From assembly GCA_937902695.1 (NCBI GenBank), contig CALFNI010000034.1, positions 1 through 8,831 on the forward strand: a DNA stretch of 8,831 nt, given 5' to 3'. A program made the translations under genes and the position numbers. This document shows, in pieces, positions 1-7,658 of this stretch. The notes beneath the pieces are model-generated. The model did no database searches. It saw nothing but the letters and a program-made list of their open reading frames with translations, and was not told where the DNA came from. Numbering within the stretch: position 1 is the stretch's first letter; the number at the start of each line of letters is the position of its first letter. Source of the stretch: an uncultured Rhodanobacteraceae bacterium (lineage in GTDB: Bacteria; Pseudomonadota; Gammaproteobacteria; Xanthomonadales; Rhodanobacteraceae).

Positions 1-2882
1 CGCAGGTGCGCGCGATCGCCGAGGTCGCGACCGCGGTGACGCAGGGCGACCTGACGCGGTCGATCCAGGTCGACGTGCGCGGCGAAGTCGCGGACTTGAA
101 GGACAACATCAACGCGATGATCAATACGCTCCGCGCGACGACGGAAACGTCGCGCGAGCAGGACTGGCTGAAGACGAACCTCGCGAAGTTCTCCGGCATG
201 ATGCAGGGCCAGCGCGACCTGATCACGCTCGGCAGCATGCTGCTCTCGGAGCTCGCGCCGCTGGTCAACGCGCAGCAGGGCCTCATCTACGTCGTCGAGA
301 CCGACGAGAACGAGACGCGCCCGCGCCTGCGCAAGCTGGCCGGCTACGCCGATGCCGGCGCCGGCGCCTCGGAGACGACGCTCGAGTTCGGCCAGGGCCT
401 GATCGGCCAGTGCGCCGCGCAGGCGCAGATGATCCTGATCGACGATATCTCGCCCGAGGTCGGCCAGATCCAGTCGGGCCTGCTGCGCCTCGTGCCGCGC
501 AGCGTGATCGTGCTGCCGGTGCTGTTCGAGAACGAGGTGAAGGCCGTCATCGAGCTCGCCTCGCTGTCGGAGTTCACCGCGTCGCGGCGCGCGTTCCTCG
601 AACAGCTCTCCGGCTCGATCGGCCTCGTCCTCAACACGATCGAAGCCTCGATGCGTACCGAAAGCCTGCTCGCGCAGTCGCAGCAGCTCGCGGCGGAATT
701 GCAGTCGCAGCAGAAGGAGCTGCAGCAGACCAACGAGGAAATCGCGCTGAAGGCGGCGCTCCTCGCCGAGCAGAAGGCCGAGGTCGAGACGAAGAACCAG
801 CAGATCGAGCAGGCGCGCCTCGCGCTCGAGGAAAAGGCGGCCGAGCTCGCGCTGACCTCGCGCTACAAGTCGGAGTTCCTCGCCAACATGTCGCATGAGC
901 TGCGCACGCCGCTGAACTCGATCCTGATACTCGGCCAGCAACTCGCGGAGAATCCCGAGGCGAACCTCTCGGGACGCCAGGTCGAGTTCGCGAAGACGAT
1001 CCACGCGGCCGGCACCGATCTCCTGCACCTGATCAGCGACATCCTCGATCTCTCGAAGATCGAGTCGGGCACGGTCACGGTGGACAGCGAGGAAATCCAG
1101 TTCGCGCATCTGAAGGAAAACATGGAGCGCGGCTTCCGCCACGAAGCCGAACGACGCGGGCTCGAGTTCTCGGTCGATTTCCCGAACGAGATCGGCCGCT
1201 CGCTGACGAGCGATCCCAAGCGCCTGCAGCAGATCCTGAAGAACCTGCTCTCGAACGCGATGAAGTTCACCGAGCGCGGCAGCGTCCGGCTCGCCGCGCG
1301 AGCGGTGCGAAGCGGCTGGACGCCGGGCCATCCGGTGCTCGATCACGCGCAGACCGTCGTCGCGTTCGAAGTCGTCGATACCGGCATCGGGATTTCGCCG
1401 GACAAGCAGCGCATCGTCTTCGAAGCGTTCCAGCAGGCCGACGCCGGCACGTCGCGCAAGTACGGCGGCACCGGTCTTGGCCTTGCGATCAGCCGCGAGA
1501 TCGCCGGCCTGCTCGGCGGCGAACTGCGCCTCAAGAGCGGCGTCGGACAGGGCTCGACGTTCACGCTGTACCTTCCGCTCAATTACGTCGCCATCGAGTC
1601 GCGCGCGCCGATTCCGGCGCAGCATCATCCGCGCGCGATCAGCGGCGAGGGCGTGCAGCCGGCGCAGCTCGAAGTCATCGCCGACGATCGCGCGACGCTC
1701 GATCCGGCGCGGCCGACGCTGCTCGTCTGCGAGGACGATTCGCGCTACGCGATCGTCATGCGCGATCTGGCGCGCTCGCGCGGCTTCAACGTGCTCGTCG
1801 CGCAGCGCGGCGCCGATGCGCTGCAGTTCGCGCGGCAATACCGGCCCAGCGCGATCTCGCTCGACATCCACCTGCCGGACATGCTCGGCTGGGCCGTGCT
1901 CTCGCAGTTGAAGCAGGATTCGGCGACGCGCCACATCCCGGTGCAGATCGTCACGGTCGACGAGGAGCGCCACCACAGCCTCGAGCGCGGCGCGTTCGCC
2001 TATCTCGCAAAACCGGCGACGTCCGAATCGATCAACGACGCGCTGGAGCGCATCCGCGTCTACACGCTGCCGCGCACGAAGCGCCTCCTGATCGTCGAGG
2101 ACGACGAGCGCGAGCGCATGTCGATCGAGGAGCTGATCCGCCACGACGACATTGCGATCGACCACGCGTCGAGCGGCGCCGAGGCGATGGAGAAACTGCT
2201 CGCGGACGATTACGACTGCGTCGTGCTCGACCTGCGCCTGCCGGACATGTCGGGCTTCGAGCTGCTCGACCGGATCGAGGCGGAATCGCGCCTGCGCCAG
2301 GTACCGATCGTCGTCTTCACGGGCAAGGACCTCTCCGCGCAGGAGGATCGGCGCCTGCGCCGCGCGGCGAAGAGCGTCATCATCAAGGGCGTCGAATCGC
2401 CCGAGCGCCTGCTCGACGAGACGGCGCTGTTCCTGCACCGCGTGATCGCCGACCTGCCGGCGTCGAAGCAGAAGATGGTGCAGCGCCTGCATGAATCCGA
2501 CGAGGCGCTCAAGAACAAGCGCGTGCTCGTCGTCGACGACGACGTCCGCAACATCTTCGCGCTGTCGAGCGTGCTCGAGCGGCACGGCATGGGCGTCGTT
2601 ACGGCTGGGACCGGTCAGGAAGCAATCGAGAAAGTGGCCGATGATCGCGATATCGATCTCGTCCTGATGGATATCATGATGCCGGGCATGGACGGCTACG
2701 ACACGATGCGCGCGATCCGCGCGAAACCCGATTCGCGCGCGCTGCCGATCATCGCGCTGACCGCGAAGGCGATGAAGGGCGACCGCGAGAAATGCCTCGA
2801 GGCGGGCGCGTCGGACTATCTCGCCAAGCCGGTCGTCACGGACCAGCTGCTCGGCGTGCTGCGACAGTGGCTGCACCGGTGA
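1..2882 (+). CDS. Multi-domain hybrid sensor histidine kinase (HAMP-GAF-HisKA-HATPase-REC-REC-REC), 5' end outside the window
   Basis: A membrane-linked hybrid kinase that autophosphorylates on His and passes phosphate to Asp in attached receivers. Numbered from the in-frame GTG at 6 (an internal codon; the frame is open to the edge). A HAMP repeat covers about 1-50, GAF about 75-212 and a Gln/Glu-rich coiled coil about 213-285. The H-box SHELRTP has H297; the ATPase has N417, D458 (DTGIGIS) and the G2 box GGTGLGLA at 487-494. Three receivers follow: phospho-acceptor D620 with T650/K669, D742 with T772/K794, and D889 with T919/K941. The middle receiver has Gly, not Pro, after its Lys. This matches a known bacterial family with tandem HAMP repeats, related to fungal group III kinases, so the missing N-terminus probably holds more HAMP units. 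It overlaps the next kinase gene by four bases, so the two are almost certainly co-expressed. The signal sensed is unknown; GAF may bind a small ligand. Confidence 0.95.
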   Translation, partial: QVRAIAEVATAVTQGDLTRSIQVDVRGEVADLKDNINAMINTLRATTETSREQDWLKTNLAKFSGMMQGQRDLITLGSMLLSELAPLVNAQQGLIYVVETDENETRPRLRKLAGYADAGAGASETTLEFGQGLIGQCAAQAQMILIDDISPEVGQIQSGLLRLVPRSVIVLPVLFENEVKAVIELASLSEFTASRRAFLEQLSGSIGLVLNTIEASMRTESLLAQSQQLAAELQSQQKELQQTNEEIALKAALLAEQKAEVETKNQQIEQARLALEEKAAELALTSRYKSEFLANMSHELRTPLNSILILGQQLAENPEANLSGRQVEFAKTIHAAGTDLLHLISDILDLSKIESGTVTVDSEEIQFAHLKENMERGFRHEAERRGLEFSVDFPNEIGRSLTSDPKRLQQILKNLLSNAMKFTERGSVRLAARAVRSGWTPGHPVLDHAQTVVAFEVVDTGIGISPDKQRIVFEAFQQADAGTSRKYGGTGLGLAISREIAGLLGGELRLKSGVGQGSTFTLYLPLNYVAIESRAPIPAQHHPRAISGEGVQPAQLEVIADDRATLDPARPTLLVCEDDSRYAIVMRDLARSRGFNVLVAQRGADALQFARQYRPSAISLDIHLPDMLGWAVLSQLKQDSATRHIPVQIVTVDEERHHSLERGAFAYLAKPATSESINDALERIRVYTLPRTKRLLIVEDDERERMSIEELIRHDDIAIDHASSGAEAMEKLLADDYDCVVLDLRLPDMSGFELLDRIEAESRLRQVPIVVFTGKDLSAQEDRRLRRAAKSVIIKGVESPERLLDETALFLHRVIADLPASKQKMVQRLHESDEALKNKRVLVVDDDVRNIFALSSVLERHGMGVVTAGTGQEAIEKVADDRDIDLVLMDIMMPGMDGYDTMRAIRAKPDSRALPIIALTAKAMKGDREKCLEAGASDYLAKPVVTDQLLGVLRQWLHR

Positions 2883-4579
2883 GCGAAGGAACCGCCAATG
2901 TCCAGAACGACCCCGTCGACATCCTGCTCGTCGACGATCAGCCGGCGCGCCTGCTCGCCTATCGCGCGATTCTGGCGCCGCTCGCCGAGAACCTGATCGA
3001 AGCGAACTCGGGCGCGGAAGCGCTGCGTCATCTGATGGAGCGCGAGTGCGCGCTGATCCTGCTCGACGTCAACATGCCCGGCATGGACGGCTTCGAGACG
3101 GCGAGCATGATCCATCAGCATCCGCGCTTCGAGAAGACGCCGATCATCTTCGTCACGGCGATCAACGTCTCCGACATGGACCGCATGCGCGGGTACAAGC
3201 TCGGCGCGGTCGACTACGTGACGGTGCCGATCATCCCGGAGATCCTGCGCAGCAAGGTCGTCGTGCTTGCCGAGCTCTACCGCAAGCGCCGCGACCTGCA
3301 GCTCGCGAACCAGCGGCTCGAGCAGGCGAACGAGGCGCTTCGCGTCGAGAAGGCGCGCGAGCTTTCGCGCCTCAACGAGTCGCTGCGGCTCGCCAACAAC
3401 GAGCTCGGGACGCGCAACACCGAATTGCAGGCGCAGATCGCCGAGCGCGTCAGCGCCGAATTGCGGCTCCTGGAAGTGAACCGCCGCAAGGACGAGTTCC
3501 TGGCGACGCTCGCCCACGAGCTCCGCAATCCGCTGGCGGCGCTCGGCAACGCGCTCAATGCACTGCAGCTCGCCGAGCGTGTCGATCCGCTGCACGAAGC
3601 GATGCTGCGCCAGCTGAAGCTGCTCGTGCGCCTCATCGACGACCTGCTCGACATCGCGCGCATCAACCGCGGCAAGCTCACCGTGCAGCGCACGCCGACG
3701 ACGCTGCGCGCGGTGCTCGATTCGGCGATCGAGACGGCGACGCCGCTGCTGCTCGCCGATCGCCACCCGCTCGATGTCCGCATGCCCGATGGCGATGTCG
3801 AGCTCTACGTCGATCACGACCGGCTCTCGCAGGTGTTCTCCAATCTGCTGAACAACGCGGCGAAGTATTCGTCGAGCGGCTCGCCGATCGCGCTGTACGC
3901 ATCGAGCGACGAAAACCATGTCGAGGTCGCCATCAGCGACAGCGGCATCGGGCTCGCGCCCGGGAAGATCGACGAGATCTTCGAGGCGTTCGCGCAGATC
4001 GACACGTCGATCGAGCGCTCGCGCGGCGGCCTCGGCATCGGGCTGACGCTCGTCAAGCGCATCGTCGAGCTGCACGGCGGGCGCGTCGTCGCGCACAGCG
4101 AGGGGCTCGGTCGGGGCAGCCGTTTCGCCGTGACCTTGCCGCTCGAGCCGATTCCGGACGGTGTCGTCGCGCCGGCGCCGGCGCAGTCGACCGCGAACGT
4201 GCGCTGCCGCGCGCTGATCGTCGACGACAACCGCGACTCGGCCGACACGATGGCGATGATGCTGCAGATGCTCGGCCACGAGACCGAATGCATCTACGAT
4301 CCGCGCCAGACGAGCCAGGCCGTTGCGTCGTTCGAACCGGACATCGTGTTCCTCGACATCGGCATGCCGGGGCTTTCCGGCTACGACGTCGCGCGCGGCC
4401 TTCGCGCCGCGGCCGGCCCCGCGCTGACGCTGGTTGCAGTCACGGGCTGGGGCCATGCGGAGGACCGTCGGCGCACCGCCGAAGCCGGCTTCGATCATCA
4501 TCTCGTGAAACCCGCCGACATGGCCGCGATCAGCGGCATCTGCAATTCGCTGACGCCGCGCGCGCGTGCCGGGGCCTGA
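2879..4579 (+). CDS. Receiver-first hybrid histidine kinase (REC-coiled coil-HisKA-HATPase-REC), 566 aa
   Basis: A soluble-looking kinase with no membrane segment; its N-terminal receiver probably takes input from the upstream hybrid kinase. I chose the GTG at 2879 because it overlaps the upstream TGA (GTGA), no in-frame ATG lies near, and the receiver begins right after it. REC1 (about 10-125) has acceptor D63 and T93, but the usual Lys-Pro is Val-Pro (V116 in DYVTVP). A helical linker spans about 130-205. HisKA has H213 (AHELRNP), N326 (NLLNNAAKY), D354 (DSGIGL) and a G2 box RGGLGIGL. REC2 (about 440-555) has D493, T522 and K544 and looks complete. The order and the phrases DVNMPGMDGFE and PEILRSKV fit a family often found next to multi-HAMP hybrid kinases. 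No HPt or DNA-binding output is attached, so the pathway's end lies elsewhere. Function as kinase is secure; the partner relation is inferred from overlap. Confidence 0.93.
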   Translation: MSEGTANVQNDPVDILLVDDQPARLLAYRAILAPLAENLIEANSGAEALRHLMERECALILLDVNMPGMDGFETASMIHQHPRFEKTPIIFVTAINVSDMDRMRGYKLGAVDYVTVPIIPEILRSKVVVLAELYRKRRDLQLANQRLEQANEALRVEKARELSRLNESLRLANNELGTRNTELQAQIAERVSAELRLLEVNRRKDEFLATLAHELRNPLAALGNALNALQLAERVDPLHEAMLRQLKLLVRLIDDLLDIARINRGKLTVQRTPTTLRAVLDSAIETATPLLLADRHPLDVRMPDGDVELYVDHDRLSQVFSNLLNNAAKYSSSGSPIALYASSDENHVEVAISDSGIGLAPGKIDEIFEAFAQIDTSIERSRGGLGIGLTLVKRIVELHGGRVVAHSEGLGRGSRFAVTLPLEPIPDGVVAPAPAQSTANVRCRALIVDDNRDSADTMAMMLQMLGHETECIYDPRQTSQAVASFEPDIVFLDIGMPGLSGYDVARGLRAAAGPALTLVAVTGWGHAEDRRRTAEAGFDHHLVKPADMAAISGICNSLTPRARAGA

Positions 4580-4632
4580 GAGCCCGGGCCGCATTCGCGC
4601 CGCGTGGAAGCTGCACGATCACCGCCCGCGGC

Positions 4633-4660
4633 TTGCGCTTGAAACGCCTCGGAGTACGCT
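4633..4660 (+). promoter_or_regulatory. Possible promoter of the NYN gene
   Basis: TTGCGC at 4633-4638 and TACGCT at 4655-4660 are 16 bases apart. The implied start near 4667 would give a leader of about 20 bases, enough for the AAGGA ribosome site at 4678-4682. The -10 keeps only the TA...T positions, which is common in high-GC xanthomonads. It lies in the 108-base gap after the kinase pair, where I see no convincing terminator, so read-through from the kinases is also possible. Confidence 0.3.
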
Positions 4661-4677
4661 TCGAGCTCACCCAACGC

Positions 4678-4682
4678 AAGGA
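4678..4682 (+). promoter_or_regulatory. Ribosome binding site of the NYN gene
   Basis: AAGGA five bases before the ATG at 4688. It is among the clearest Shine-Dalgarno matches in the window and supports this start over downstream alternatives. Confidence 0.6.
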
Positions 4683-4687
4683 TCGTC

Positions 4688-5452
4688 ATGGCATCGGCAT
4701 CCACGACTCTGGCGGTCCTGATCGACGCCGACAATGCGCAGCCCGCCGTGGTCGACGGGCTCCTGGCCGAGATCGCGAAGTACGGCACCGCGTCGGTCAA
4801 GCGCATCTACGGCGACTGGACCGGCCCGCAGCTCAAGGGCTGGAAGGAAACGCTGCTGACGCATGCGATCCAGCCGATCCAGCAATTCCGCTACACGACC
4901 GGCAAGAACGCGACCGACTCGGCACTCATCATCGACGCGATGGACCTGCTCTACACGGGGCGGCTCGGCGGGTTCTGCATCGTTTCGAGCGACAGCGATT
5001 TCACGCGGCTCGCGGCGCGGATCCGCGAGGCGGGCCTCGTCGTCTACGGCTTCGGCGAAAGGAAGACGCCCGCGCCGTTCGTGTCGGCGTGCGACAAGTT
5101 CATCTATACCGAGATCCTGCTCGCGGCCAAGGACGACGAGGACGGCTCGACGCTGAAGCCGCGCACGACCGCGCAGCTGAAGCAGGACCGCCGGCTCGTC
5201 GCGCTGCTGCGCAACGCCGCCGAAGCGGCATCGGACGACGCCGGCTGGGCGCAGCTCGGCACGCTCGGCAGCACGATCGCCAAGCAGGTACCCGAGTTCG
5301 ATGCGCGCAACTACGGTTATCGCAAGCTCAGCGAGCTCGTCGCGGCGAGCGGCCTGTTCGATATCGAGAAACGCAAGATCGGCGACGGCTCGACGACGTC
5401 GACCTATGTGCGCAGCCACCGGCGCGAATCGCGTCCGTCATCGAATGCTTGA
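4688..5452 (+). CDS. NYN domain (PIN-like) protein with C-terminal OST-HTH/LOTUS-like domain, 254 aa
   Basis: Likely a cytoplasmic metal-dependent ribonuclease or RNA-binding protein of the LabA/DUF88-type NYN family. The NYN fold fills about 7-145: it opens with LIDADN (D13, D15, N16), continues with GKNATDSALIIDAMD (N74, D77, D83) and has the acidic strand end SSDSDF (D102, D104). These Asp residues are the expected metal ligands of the PIN-like site and are all present. After an acidic linker (about 148-158), residues about 165-243 (LVALLRNAAEAAS...YGYRKLSELV...LFDIEK) resemble an OST-HTH/LOTUS domain, which binds RNA in the families where it is known. NYN plus LOTUS is a recurrent bacterial pairing and the length is normal. 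It has its own ribosome site and probable promoter. Its stop lies inside the start of the next small frame (ATGCTTGA). The RNA target is not predictable from this context. Confidence 0.88.
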   Translation: MASASTTLAVLIDADNAQPAVVDGLLAEIAKYGTASVKRIYGDWTGPQLKGWKETLLTHAIQPIQQFRYTTGKNATDSALIIDAMDLLYTGRLGGFCIVSSDSDFTRLAARIREAGLVVYGFGERKTPAPFVSACDKFIYTEILLAAKDDEDGSTLKPRTTAQLKQDRRLVALLRNAAEAASDDAGWAQLGTLGSTIAKQVPEFDARNYGYRKLSELVAASGLFDIEKRKIGDGSTTSTYVRSHRRESRPSSNA

Positions 5453-5639
5453 CCCTTGCGAGAGTCCGAACGGCGGTGCCGCCTCGACGTGCGGGCCGCC
5501 GGTGGACACGGTGCCATGCGGGCCGACGTTCTTCTGCGACGCCTCGTTCGACGGCGGCGTCTGCCGGCTCGATCCCGGGCCGGACGGCGTCAGCGTTGCG
5601 GACGGCTTCGAGTCATTCGGTGCACCACGGAGCGGCTAG
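5445..5639 (+). CDS. Small cysteine-rich protein or remnant with GFES-type tail, 64 aa
   Basis: I do not recognise this frame. It starts with the ATG at 5445, overlapping the NYN stop by eight bases, and ends at TAG 5637-5639. Codons are mostly G/C-ending and composition is balanced (Gly, Pro, Asp, Phe, Cys) rather than Arg/Ala-dominated, which argues for real coding history. Five Cys sit at 5, 16, 25, 31 and 40 (CGPTFFCDASFDGGVC holds three), as in small extracytoplasmic disulfide modules, yet no signal peptide is present. The end reads VADGFES plus eight residues, close to FASGFES at the end of the next protein. It could therefore be the 3' end of a lost secreted protein, or a small protein coupled to NYN translation. 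No good Shine-Dalgarno precedes the ATG, so expression would depend on coupling. Coding is likely; an intact gene is uncertain. Confidence 0.45.
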   Translation: MLDPCESPNGGAASTCGPPVDTVPCGPTFFCDASFDGGVCRLDPGPDGVSVADGFESFGAPRSG

Positions 5640-5688
5640 CGAGACGCGCGTCACTGCGAGCGGCCACCGCGCGTGCTGAGATCGGCGC

Positions 5689-7101
5689 ATGAAGAGCGTG
5701 CGCAGCATCGCCCCGATCCTCGTGCTCTGCACCGCGCTCGGCGCGCGCGCGAACGATTTCTACATCGATCCCGTTGCCGGCAGCGACACCGGCGACGGCA
5801 GCGCGACGAATCCGTGGCGCTCGCTGCAGGCCGTGTTCGACGACGCCCTGATCGAAACGCAGGACTGGCCGGATTACCCGTACGAGGACGGCATGCAGCT
5901 CGTCACCGTAAACGCGGGCGCGCCCGTCCACGCGGGCGACACGATCTGGCTGCGCAGCGGCTATCACGGCGATCTCTTCATCGAGCACGCGTACAACGTG
6001 GCGCCGATCACGCTCGCCGCCGAGCCCGGACAAGCGCCGCACGTGCGCAGCCTTACGATCCAGGCCGCGCAGAACTGGATCGTGCGCGGCCTCTCGATCA
6101 GCCCGGCGTACGCGGCGACGCTCGATTCGATCGACATGGTCGAGATCAGCGACCACGATTATTTCGGCCCGACGTGGGACATCGACTTCGGCGACAGCGC
6201 GCTCTTCAGCGTCGACGATGCGTCGTCGTGGGGGCCGGACGAATGGGTCAACCTCGCATCGAGCGGCATCTACGTCGGCGCGGCAAGGATCAGCGTGCAT
6301 GACAACACGCTGCGCAACGTGCGCTTCGGCATCGGCGTCGACGGCGCGAATGCGAGCATCCGCCGCAACGTCATCGACGGCTTCTCGGCCGACGGCCTGC
6401 GCGGCCTCGGCGATTACGACGTGTTCGAATACAACACGGTCATGAACGACAAGATCGGCGACGATTTCGATTCGAACCACGACGACGGCTTCCAGAGCTG
6501 GTCCGTCGGCGCCGACGGGCAGGTCGGCACGGGGCAGGTCACCGGCGTCGTGCTGCGCGGCAACCTCTTCATCAATTCGACCGATCCGGACGATCCGCTG
6601 CGGAACTCGATGCAGGGCATCGGCTGCTTCGACGGCTTCTTCGACCAGTGGATCGTCGAGAACAACGTCGTCATCACCGACCACTGGCACGGCATCAGCT
6701 TCTACGGCATGCGCGATTCGCGCATCGTCAACAACAGCGTGATCGACAACATCGACGGCGAGCCCGGCCCGCCGTGGATCATGGTGACCGACCACAAGAA
6801 CGGCACGCCGAGCGACAACGTCGTCGTGCGCAACAACCTCGCCGAAGACTTCCAGCTGTCCGGCAACAACATCACCGACGATCACAACCTCGAATACGCC
6901 CAGGCCGGCGCGCTCTTCGTCGCGCCGCCGTTCGATCTGCACCTGCTGCCGGGCGCTGCCGCCATCGATGCAGGCAGCGGCGATCTCGCGCCGGACGTCG
7001 ACATCGAAGGACGTGGCCGCCCGCAAGGCGCGGGTTACGACATCGGCGCTTACGAGTTCGCGGTCGATTCGATCTTCGCGAGCGGCTTCGAGAGCCCGTA
7101 G
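5689..7101 (+). CDS. Secreted right-handed parallel beta-helix protein, 470 aa
   Basis: A predicted exported protein of the pectate-lyase-like beta-helix superfamily. A Sec signal peptide covers 1-21: K2 and R5, hydrophobic IAPILVLCTALG, then A19-R20-A21 before N22. The mature start FYIDPVAGSDTGDG...NPWRSLQ is the usual opening of such proteins. From about 80 to 400 there are short coils with stacked Asn turns (HDNTL, RRNVI, EYNTV, RGNLF, ENNVV, VNNSV, RNNLA). The segment 264-269 (NHDDGF) is an acidic cluster that could bind calcium or form the active site. The region around 430-457 (DAGSGDLAPDVDIEG...YDIGAYEF) is a common terminal block. The protein closes with VDSIFASGFESP, a short tail possibly used for sorting. 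It may cleave a polysaccharide, but no diagnostic lyase residues are certain. The ribosome site is weak (GAGA, seven bases before ATG), and I see no own promoter in the 49-base gap upstream. Confidence 0.85.
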   Translation: MKSVRSIAPILVLCTALGARANDFYIDPVAGSDTGDGSATNPWRSLQAVFDDALIETQDWPDYPYEDGMQLVTVNAGAPVHAGDTIWLRSGYHGDLFIEHAYNVAPITLAAEPGQAPHVRSLTIQAAQNWIVRGLSISPAYAATLDSIDMVEISDHDYFGPTWDIDFGDSALFSVDDASSWGPDEWVNLASSGIYVGAARISVHDNTLRNVRFGIGVDGANASIRRNVIDGFSADGLRGLGDYDVFEYNTVMNDKIGDDFDSNHDDGFQSWSVGADGQVGTGQVTGVVLRGNLFINSTDPDDPLRNSMQGIGCFDGFFDQWIVENNVVITDHWHGISFYGMRDSRIVNNSVIDNIDGEPGPPWIMVTDHKNGTPSDNVVVRNNLAEDFQLSGNNITDDHNLEYAQAGALFVAPPFDLHLLPGAAAIDAGSGDLAPDVDIEGRGRPQGAGYDIGAYEFAVDSIFASGFESP

Positions 7102-7113
7102 CGAAGTGCGCGG

Positions 7114-7611
7114 TTATTCCGTCGCGCCGAAATGGACGTCGCGCAGGTCGTCGTCGTTGAGCGGCGGATAGCGCATCGCGTCGATGCGCTCGCGCGGGTC
7201 GAGCCGGCGACGCGGCGCGGGTTCGCCCGCGATGGCGTCGCGCAGCCGATCGAACAGCGACGCCTGCCTGCGCGGCGCGATCGAGACGGTCGCTTCCGGC
7301 AACAGCGGATCGTTGGCGGGCGGACGGTCGATGACGCCGATCGTGCGCATCCGCCACGCCCAATCCTCGACGCGCCGCTGGGCGGCCGCCAGCGAATCGA
7401 AAAGCTCGAGCTGGCGCGCCGGCATCGGCCGGTCCCACCAGGTCAGCGCAAACTGGTTCACCGGCCATGGACCGGATACGCCGGCGACCGCGCGGCCGTC
7501 CAGGTACGCGACCATCAGGACGCCTTCGTAACGCTGCCGCCATTCGATCAGCGCGTCGGCGGGGCGCTTCAGGTCCGCGACGTCGAGGCAGATGTCGGTA
7601 GCGATCAGCAT
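7114..7611 (-). CDS. Conserved-looking protein of unknown function, 165 aa
   Basis: I do not recognise a family. The frame is read on the minus strand from the ATG at 7611-7609 to TAA at 7116-7114. Amino-acid balance and codon use favour this strand over the Arg-rich plus-strand frames. It is soluble, with no signal peptide or membrane segment. Residues 1-90 look folded: MLIATDICLDVADL, a Trp-rich middle (WPVNQFALTWWDRP, 49-62) and an amphipathic helix (LELFDSLAAAQRRVEDWAWRM, about 68-88). The remainder is Pro/Arg/Asp-rich (about 96-165) with one helix-like stretch SLFDRLRDAIAGE, perhaps a linker with a short binding motif. The ATG has no good Shine-Dalgarno match; no better upstream start is visible, since the frame upstream runs through the palindromic control region. 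It ends 12 bases from the convergent beta-helix gene. Upstream lies a candidate CRP/Clp-controlled promoter. Confidence 0.72.
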   Translation of the reverse strand: MLIATDICLDVADLKRPADALIEWRQRYEGVLMVAYLDGRAVAGVSGPWPVNQFALTWWDRPMPARQLELFDSLAAAQRRVEDWAWRMRTIGVIDRPPANDPLLPEATVSIAPRRQASLFDRLRDAIAGEPAPRRRLDPRERIDAMRYPPLNDDDLRDVHFGATE

Positions 7612-7658
7612 GGAGGGGTAATCCGGTCCGTGGTGCGGGTCGAAGCGATGAAAGCAAG

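Noticed and set aside
2816..4594. Long minus-strand open frame (592 codons) opposite the second kinase
   Set aside because: It mirrors a clear kinase gene, is dominated by Arg, Ala, Val and Asp as expected from a high-GC antisense frame, and shows no domain.
4571..4600. Possible terminator after the second kinase
   Set aside because: GGGCC/GGCCC-like runs pair only imperfectly and no T run follows.
5644..5674. Inverted repeat ACGCGCG / CGCGCGT before the beta-helix gene
   Set aside because: Alternating GC arms with a 17-base loop and no T run; likely chance in this base composition.
3046..5679. Long plus-strand open frame (877 codons) running across the kinase, the gap and the NYN gene
   Set aside because: It is an Arg/Ala-rich shadow frame crossing two well-supported genes and their boundary; stop codons are simply rare at this base composition.
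5590..7026. Minus-strand open frame (478 codons) opposite the beta-helix gene
   Set aside because: Val/Asp/Arg repeats such as VVIVGDVV reflect the reverse of Asn/Asp/Ile-rich beta-helix codons; the plus strand has signal peptide and repeat structure.
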